From Heterohyrax brucei (lineage: Eukaryota; Chordata; Mammalia; Hyracoidea; Procaviidae), in assembly GCA_028571685.1 (NCBI GenBank), contig CM053166.1:60474111-60538110 (forward strand): a DNA stretch of 64,000 nucleotides, written 5' to 3'. This document shows, one piece after another, positions 58,998 through 64,000 of the stretch. Made by a program: the position numbers and the translations under genes. How positions within the stretch are numbered: the first letter of the stretch is position 1; each line of letters begins with the position of its first letter. The notes beneath the pieces were generated by a model, which saw nothing but the letters and a program-made list of their open reading frames with translations, made no database searches and had not been told where the DNA came from.

Positions 58998-59984
58998 AGA
59001 TCTTATACATAGCAGCTGAGATGGTGGAGTAGACAAATGCTTCCAGTGAGCCCTCTAACAACAAAGACCCAAAAGAACAAATGAATCCAGTATATATGAC
59101 ATCTTAGGAGCTCTGAACATCAAAGTCAAAGTTGAGAAATTTGACTGAGTAAAGGGGAAAGGAGAACACTGCCAGAAGCACACAGGACTGCATAGATATG
59201 ACCTGCTATGAGGCAGCCATGGCTGAAATATAGAGGTAAGTGGGCATTCCTCTCAGCAGAAGTGACTGTCTAGAGAATCCACTTGCACCTCCAGAGCCAG
59301 TGAGGGATAGCACTGGATCATTGAAAGCTAAGTCTTTGTGTATAATCTGCCATGTGTGGATCTGAATCTTTCCTTTAATATGGGCCTGTCTCCCTTCTCG
59401 TAGCACACCTTCCTCCCTTCTCTGAACTGTGTGCAGAGCTGAAGTTTATGTCATTAACTGAGCTGAAAGTAGAACACTGCAAGCCCATCCTGAGCCAGGT
59501 CTCCTGCTCCCTTCTCTGCATTGTGCCTGGCTCTGGAGTCTGATACCATTAACTGAGTCAGAAGTAGGACTCCTTAAGCCTGCCTTGAGCAATTCTCTGA
59601 GACTCAGAGGGGAAGTAGGTTTAGCACACTTGGGGAAGGGGAGAAAATGAAAAACAATTTTTTTCCAGTGACTCTCTTAAGCTGAAAAATCATGACACAG
59701 ACTGTTCATTCACCTAGATTCAGACATAAGAGGATATACCAAACTCACAGGAAAGGCTGCTAGTCTCCTACCTTTCTCCACAGCTGCAGCCAGGCACCTG
59801 TGCCTATACAAACCACTTGTACCCATCCAGGACAGTAGACGAGAGCTTGTACCACTTGCTATGTGACTAATCAGCTGGATACCTGAGCTGAATCCATAAA
59901 TACAATTTACTGATGGCTCAGAAACACTAGTCCATATTGAAGCACTTAAAAGGGCAGACCATGATCTCTTCAGAAAGTTCCCAA

Positions 59985-60900
59985 AACAAAGAATCAAATT
60001 TTCCAGAGGAAGAGAACTTCCTGGAATTATCAGAGGCAGAATACAAAAGCTTGATATTTAAAAGTCTTTAAGAGATGAGGAAGGAGATGAAGTAAAATAC
60101 AGCAGAGAATAATGACAAACTGAATAAGCTGCAAGAAAGCATTGAGTGGCAAAATTAGAAATTCAGAAAATTAATAATGAAATTATAGAACTAGACAACT
60201 CAACAGAAAGTCAAAGGAGCCAAATTGAGACAATGAAAGCAGGAATTAGTGAGACTGAAGATAAAGTAAAAGAATTTTTAAAAATCAAAAAACACTAAGA
60301 ATTATGTGGGACTCTATGAAGAGGAATAATCTATAAGTGACTGAAGTAAAAGAACAGGAAGGATTAACTGAAAATACAGAGAGAATTGTTGAAGATTTGA
60401 TGACAGAAAACTTTTCTGATATCATGAAATATGAGAAGATACCTATCCAAGATGTGCAGTAACTCCACACAAGGTAGATCCCAAAAGAAAGACACCAAGG
60501 CATATTATAATCAAACTTGTCAAAACTAAAGATAAGGAGATACTTTTAAAAGTGGCTAGAGATAAACAAAAAATAAACTACAAAGCCAAAGCCAAGTGCC
60601 ATCGAGTCGGGTCAGTTACCCTGGCCCCTAGGGTTGCCATGAGCCTGCAAAAAAGAATCAATATGATTAAGGTCAGACTGTTCAATAGAAATTATGCAGG
60701 CAAGACGGTAGTAGGATGACATATAGAAAGCCTTAAAGAAAATAATTTCCAGCCAAGCATTACATATTCAGAAAAATTGTTTCTCAAATATGATGGTGAA
60801 ACTAGGACATTTCCAGATAAACACAAATTCAGGGAATTTGTAAAGATCAAACCAAAATTATAAGAAATACTAAAGGGAGTCCATTGGTTAGAAAAACAAT
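59985..60900 (+). pseudogene. L1 ORF1 remnant
   Basis: It parallels 47330-48200: 'ccagaggaagagaacttcctggaattatcagaggcagaatac' and 'gaaagtcaaaggagccaaattgagac', then '...gaagatttgatgacagaaaacttttctgatatcatgaaa'. Stops and indels throughout. A short AfroSINE-like insert sits at 60583-60650. Confidence 0.7.
60583..60650 (-). repeat. AfroSINE-like fragment in ORF1 remnant
   Basis: 'gccaaagccaagtgccatcgagtcgggtcag' followed by 'agggttgccatgag' matches the SINE 3' part in antisense, possibly two tail pieces. Confidence 0.6.
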
Positions 60901-61002
60901 AGTACCAGATAACAATCCAAGACCAGAACACAGCAACTGGATATCAACTCAAAGAGGAGAATCATAAAAACAAATCATGGACGAAACACTGAAAACATGA
61001 AA

Positions 61003-61038
61003 CAGCCAAGCCAAGCCAAGTGCTGTCGAGTCAGATCA
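61003..61038 (-). repeat. AfroSINE tail fragment
   Basis: 'cagccaagccaagccaagtgctgtcgagtcagatc' is an antisense SINE tail fragment inserted downstream of the ORF1 remnant. Confidence 0.65.
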
Positions 61039-61358
61039 ACAGGGGTGTCATTATATGAACACTGTAACAAAAAAGAGGACTGAAAAGAAAATGTAGTCAT
61101 AGATCTTCTATATGGAGAGAAGTCAAGCCAATATAAATAAATTAAAGACTGGTTTAAATTTAGAAAAGTAAGGGTAAATATTGAGGAAAACTATCAACCC
61201 TACACCATCAAAATACAAATCAAGGAAAACATGAAGTCTCAGAAAATACAAAACCACCAACACTGAAAAAGATGAAACCACATAAAGAAAAAACACTCAG
61301 CACAGAAAACTAAATGGAATAAATGAATTGTCTACAATACACACAAAAAGGACATCAA

Positions 61359-61661
61359 AATGACAGCACTAAGCTCATAAGGGCTGTAACATGAACACAA
61401 CAATGTTTATTACAGCACTGTCCACAATAGCAAAAAAGATAGAATGTGCCCATCAACAGATGAATGGATAAAGAAACTGGTATATTCACACAGTGGAATA
61501 CTATACAATGGTTTAAAAAAAATGATGATTTTAGGAAACATTTTATAATATGGAGTCATCTGGAAAATACCATGCTGAGTGAAATAAATCAGCTGCAAAA
61601 GGATAAATATTGTATGAGAGCATATGGATTTACTAAAAGGTTTAAGAACAGAAGAAAATAA
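61359..61661 (+). pseudogene. ORF2 ends fused by a large internal deletion
   Basis: About 20 bases of the ORF2 start are joined near 61385 to the last 270 bases of ORF2. A plus-strand frame from 61464 reads the C-terminal part with FRKHFIIWSHLENTMLSEIN. Endonuclease and RT are wholly absent. Confidence 0.7.
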
Positions 61662-62600
61662 TCTTTGATGGTTATAAGGGCGGGAGGAAGGGAGAGGGTT
61701 ATTCATAGATTAGATAATAGATAGAAATTGCGTTAGGTGAAGGAAGTGACAGCATGCAGTAGAAGGGAGGTTAGCACAACTGGACTACACCAGAAACTAA
61801 CAGATTTTCTAAATATAACCCAACATTTTTAAGGACATGGTTTCATAGGACATCTAGCCTAATTGCCATAACTGACTTTCTTTTTTTAAGAAAGTGTTTT
61901 TGTATACTTCTTTGGTGAGTGGCATCTAGGGTCTTAAAAGCTAGCAAGTAGCCATCTAAGTGGCATGATTGGTTCAAATTCATCTGGAGCAGAGGAGAAG
62001 AAAGGACATTGAAGACATGAGGAAAATATGAGCTGAGCAGGCAGAAGGTGCCATTTGATCCAAAAACTACATCAGCCTGAGACCAGAAGAACTAGATGGT
62101 GCCCAACCACCACTGACTGTTCTGACAGGGAACACAGCATAAATTCCTTGATGTAGTAGGAGAATAATCAGTATGTAGCAATAGAACTATATTTAAAGAC
62201 CACACTTAACAGTCCATCAAACTTTAGGGTCTCCTCAATACCTGGCCCTTGGACTCTCTGTCAGTCCAGAGCTGAAACCAATACCAATGCCAACTCTTCA
62301 GACAAAGATTTGAGTGGACTGCAAGACATAGAGTGATGCTGGGGAAGGATATTCTTCTTGGCTTAAATATATACATGAGGGTGTCTGAGTAGTTCTTGTT
62401 CAGAGTTGAAATGAGAGGGTGGAGGGGAACAGGAGTTGGTAGAATGGATGGGGAAGTACAGGGTAGAAAGGAGGAGTGTGCTGTCATGGGAGGGTGTGGA
62501 GAGGGAGTGTACTTAGAGTTGCATAGACACTGGTAGCTAGATTTCATATGGCAAATTGATCTGTATTGTAAACTTTCACATAAAGCACACTAAAATGTTT

Positions 62601-62829
62601 TCTTAAAAAGATATAGATTGAGTCTACACAGCGCCTATGAGAGGCTCCAGATAAAGAATGTACATGCATAGGATCGGTTGGAATGCTACCCACTAACATT
62701 TGAATTACATATATATATTTTTAATTGTGATAAATATGTATGTAACAAAATACTCACTATTTCAATGTTATTCACATGTACAATTCAATGATATTAAATT
62801 ATGTTCATCATGCTGTCAAAAAAGGGGAA
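62601..62829. repeat. Junction zone with an old repeat fragment
   Basis: 'tttttaattgtgataaatatgtatgtaacaaaatactcactatttcaatg...acatgtacaattcaatgatattaaattatgttcatcatgctgtc' matches the layout of an old L1 3'-end repeat. The remainder is unrecognised. Confidence 0.4.
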
Positions 62830-63295
62830 AAATAAAATCCAAGAGACTCCAGAAAAAGTTACTGGAACAAACAGAAGGGTTTACGAAAATGACAAAGTAC
62901 AATATCAACACACAAAAATCAAATTTCTCTGTTCTAACACAGAAAACTTGGAAAAGGAAATCAGGAGAAGAACACCATACACAATAGTTCCCCCAAAGAT
63001 TAAAAAACTTAGGAATAAATCTAACTAGGGACATAAACTGCAAAACATCACTGTAACAAACCAAAAGAGATCTACATATGGAAAAACATACAATGCTCAT
63101 GAATAGGAAAACTTAACATTACCAAAATACCAATGCTATGTAAAGTGGTCTATAGATATAATGCAATCCCAATCCAAATTCCAGCAACATTCTTTAATGA
63201 AATGGAAAATCTAATCTCTACATTTATATGGAAGGGATAGAGGCCTCAGATAGTTAAAGCCTTACGGAAGTAGAACAAAGTTGGCTTCACACTTT
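62830..63295 (+). mobile_element. Host L1, piece 4 (ORF2 after the FADD box)
   Basis: 'caaatttctctgttctaacacagaaaacttggaaaaggaaatcaggagaag', 'aataaatctaactagg' and 'gcaatcccaatccaaattccagcaacattctttaatgaaatgg' match ORF2 downstream of the RT core. They fit the continuation of the piece ending at 58997. It ends at 'gaacaaagttggcttcacactttt'. Confidence 0.75.
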
Positions 63296-63299
63296 TCAG

Positions 63300-64000
63300 T
63301 CTCAGAACCTGCTTTGTCAGCCAGGAGGAGGCGCCTTCCACACCTGAGAGCTCAGCTGCTTTCAGCTGCAGCTGGTCAATACCTCTCTCAACATAAAAAC
63401 AGCTTTTAAGATAAGAGCAGCTAGCGAGCACAGCAGTGACTGGCGGTTGAGTGTGGTGGTGCAATTCTACCACACTTCACTGAATCACATCATAGCCTCA
63501 GCTGATGGCCCCCCAGAGACTCCATAAGTAGGTCATCATCTTTGCCAGCCAGGAGATGGGGCCTGCCATCCCTGAGGGCTTGGCTGCTTTCAGCAGCTGC
63601 TGGACAGTGCCCCTCTGAGAAGAAAAGCAGTTTTTAGGATAAACACAACTAGACAATGCAGTGGTCCCGGCAGCCAAGTGTGGGAGCATCCTTCTCTCCT
63701 CCCTTCCTTGAGCTACACCGTAGTCTCAACTGGCATGATGATGGAGAGTCAACAGAAGTAGTTTGCCACTTTTATCAGCCAGGAGACAGGGCCTGCCCCC
63801 TTGGGGGCCAAGCTTGGGCCAGCCACAAAGCCAAGTAGCATTGTGGGGCTTGACAGTCTATATTACCAGAGAAGCTATACATGAATCAGCTGCACCTAGA
63901 GAATGCAGGGGTGGCTAGCAACTAAATCTAGCAGTGCTCTTACTCCCTTCTTCAAACTATGCCATAGCTTTGTTGGTGTAATACTGGAGAAACTCAACAG
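63300..64000. repeat. Tandem array, about 229-bp unit, cut by window edge
   Basis: 'ccaggag' with surrounding sequence ('gccagccaggagatggggcctgcc...gagggcttggctgctttcagcagctgctgg') recurs at 63321, 63549 and 63779, spacings of 228 and 230 bp. Later sub-blocks ('gagaagaaaagcagtttttaggataaacacaactagacaatgcag') recur in register. Three diverged units are visible and the next would start just beyond the window. Confidence 0.75.

Larger units (their letters stand above)
59011..62600 (+). mobile_element. L1 with 5'UTR, ORF1 and 3'UTR but ORF2 largely deleted
   Basis: The 5' end 'agcagctgagatggtggagtagac' is a standard L1 start. A 5'UTR of about 950 bp follows, then an ORF1 remnant (59985-60900). 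ORF2 opens at about 61359 ('atgacagcactaagctcata') and is followed almost at once by its C-terminal end ('atgaacacaacaatgtttattacagcactgtcc', 61390). A 3'UTR runs to about 62600. Compared with the copy at 48658-52406, some 3.5 kb of ORF2 are missing. Confidence 0.8.

Noticed and set aside
1-64000. Host protein-coding exons
   Set aside because: Nearly all long frames are explained by L1, RTE, ERV or their antisense; no splice-bounded conserved exon was recognised.

Overview
This window reads as intergenic DNA from an afrotherian mammal, most probably a proboscidean (elephant lineage). The case rests on repeated copies of a tRNA-derived SINE of the AfroSINE type (tRNA-like head, middle part with a gagtcggaatcgact-like motif, T-rich tail) and on copies of an RTE/BovB-like LINE whose 3' end matches the tail of that SINE. 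I find no host exon, no structural RNA gene and no bacterial or phage feature. Almost everything recognisable is a transposable element, often inserted into another element.

Layout. 0.9-9.3 kb: two minus-strand L1 LINEs, one 5'-truncated and one running to a recognisable 5' end. 9.4-13.3 kb: an old, short class III-like endogenous retrovirus (ERV) with two LTRs and an RT remnant on the plus strand. 13.3-19.4 kb: mostly unrecognised DNA with one AfroSINE, a MIR, a three-unit tandem repeat and a long alternating purine-pyrimidine run. 19.5-23.1 kb: a nearly full-length but dead RTE LINE interrupted by an antisense MaLR-like LTR. 24.4-25.5 kb: MaLR-like LTRs and MIRs.

25.54-33.89 kb: the most notable feature, a minus-strand betaretrovirus-like provirus of about 8.35 kb. 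It has paired LTRs of about 340 bp, a Lys-type primer binding site, gag, a dUTPase-protease gene, pol (RT, RNase H, integrase) and env. It lies inside an older MaLR-like LTR. Gag-pro-pol is class II (betaretroviral). Env is gamma/type-D in style: CWLC, SDGGGxxDxxR, furin site, CX6CC. This is the mosaic arrangement of type-D simian retroviruses. Every gene carries at least one break: a frame shift in gag, a stop in the dUTPase, a frame shift in pol, and a signal peptide out of frame with the rest of env. The reading frames are nevertheless long.

34.2-43.5 kb: L1 3' ends, a mariner remnant split by an LTR-like block with an internal duplication, MaLR-like LTRs, an AfroSINE dimer, and an old L1 interrupted by an AfroSINE and an RTE tail. 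43.5-63.3 kb: one old plus-strand L1 cut into at least four pieces by later insertions. These include an 8.1-kb full-length L1 with an 81-bp tandem-repeat 5'UTR and a 9-bp target duplication, an AfroSINE with an 11-bp target duplication, an antisense L1 itself split by a MaLR LTR, an RTE tail, and an L1 that has lost most of ORF2. 63.3-64.0 kb: a diverged tandem array of about 229-bp units that runs off the window.

No genes here work together as a host pathway. The functional logic is that of mobile elements: L1 and RTE supply autonomous reverse transcriptases, the AfroSINE tail implies mobilisation by the RTE, and the ERV genes formed one viral transcription unit. All positions of old repeat boundaries are by eye and approximate unless a target duplication fixes them.
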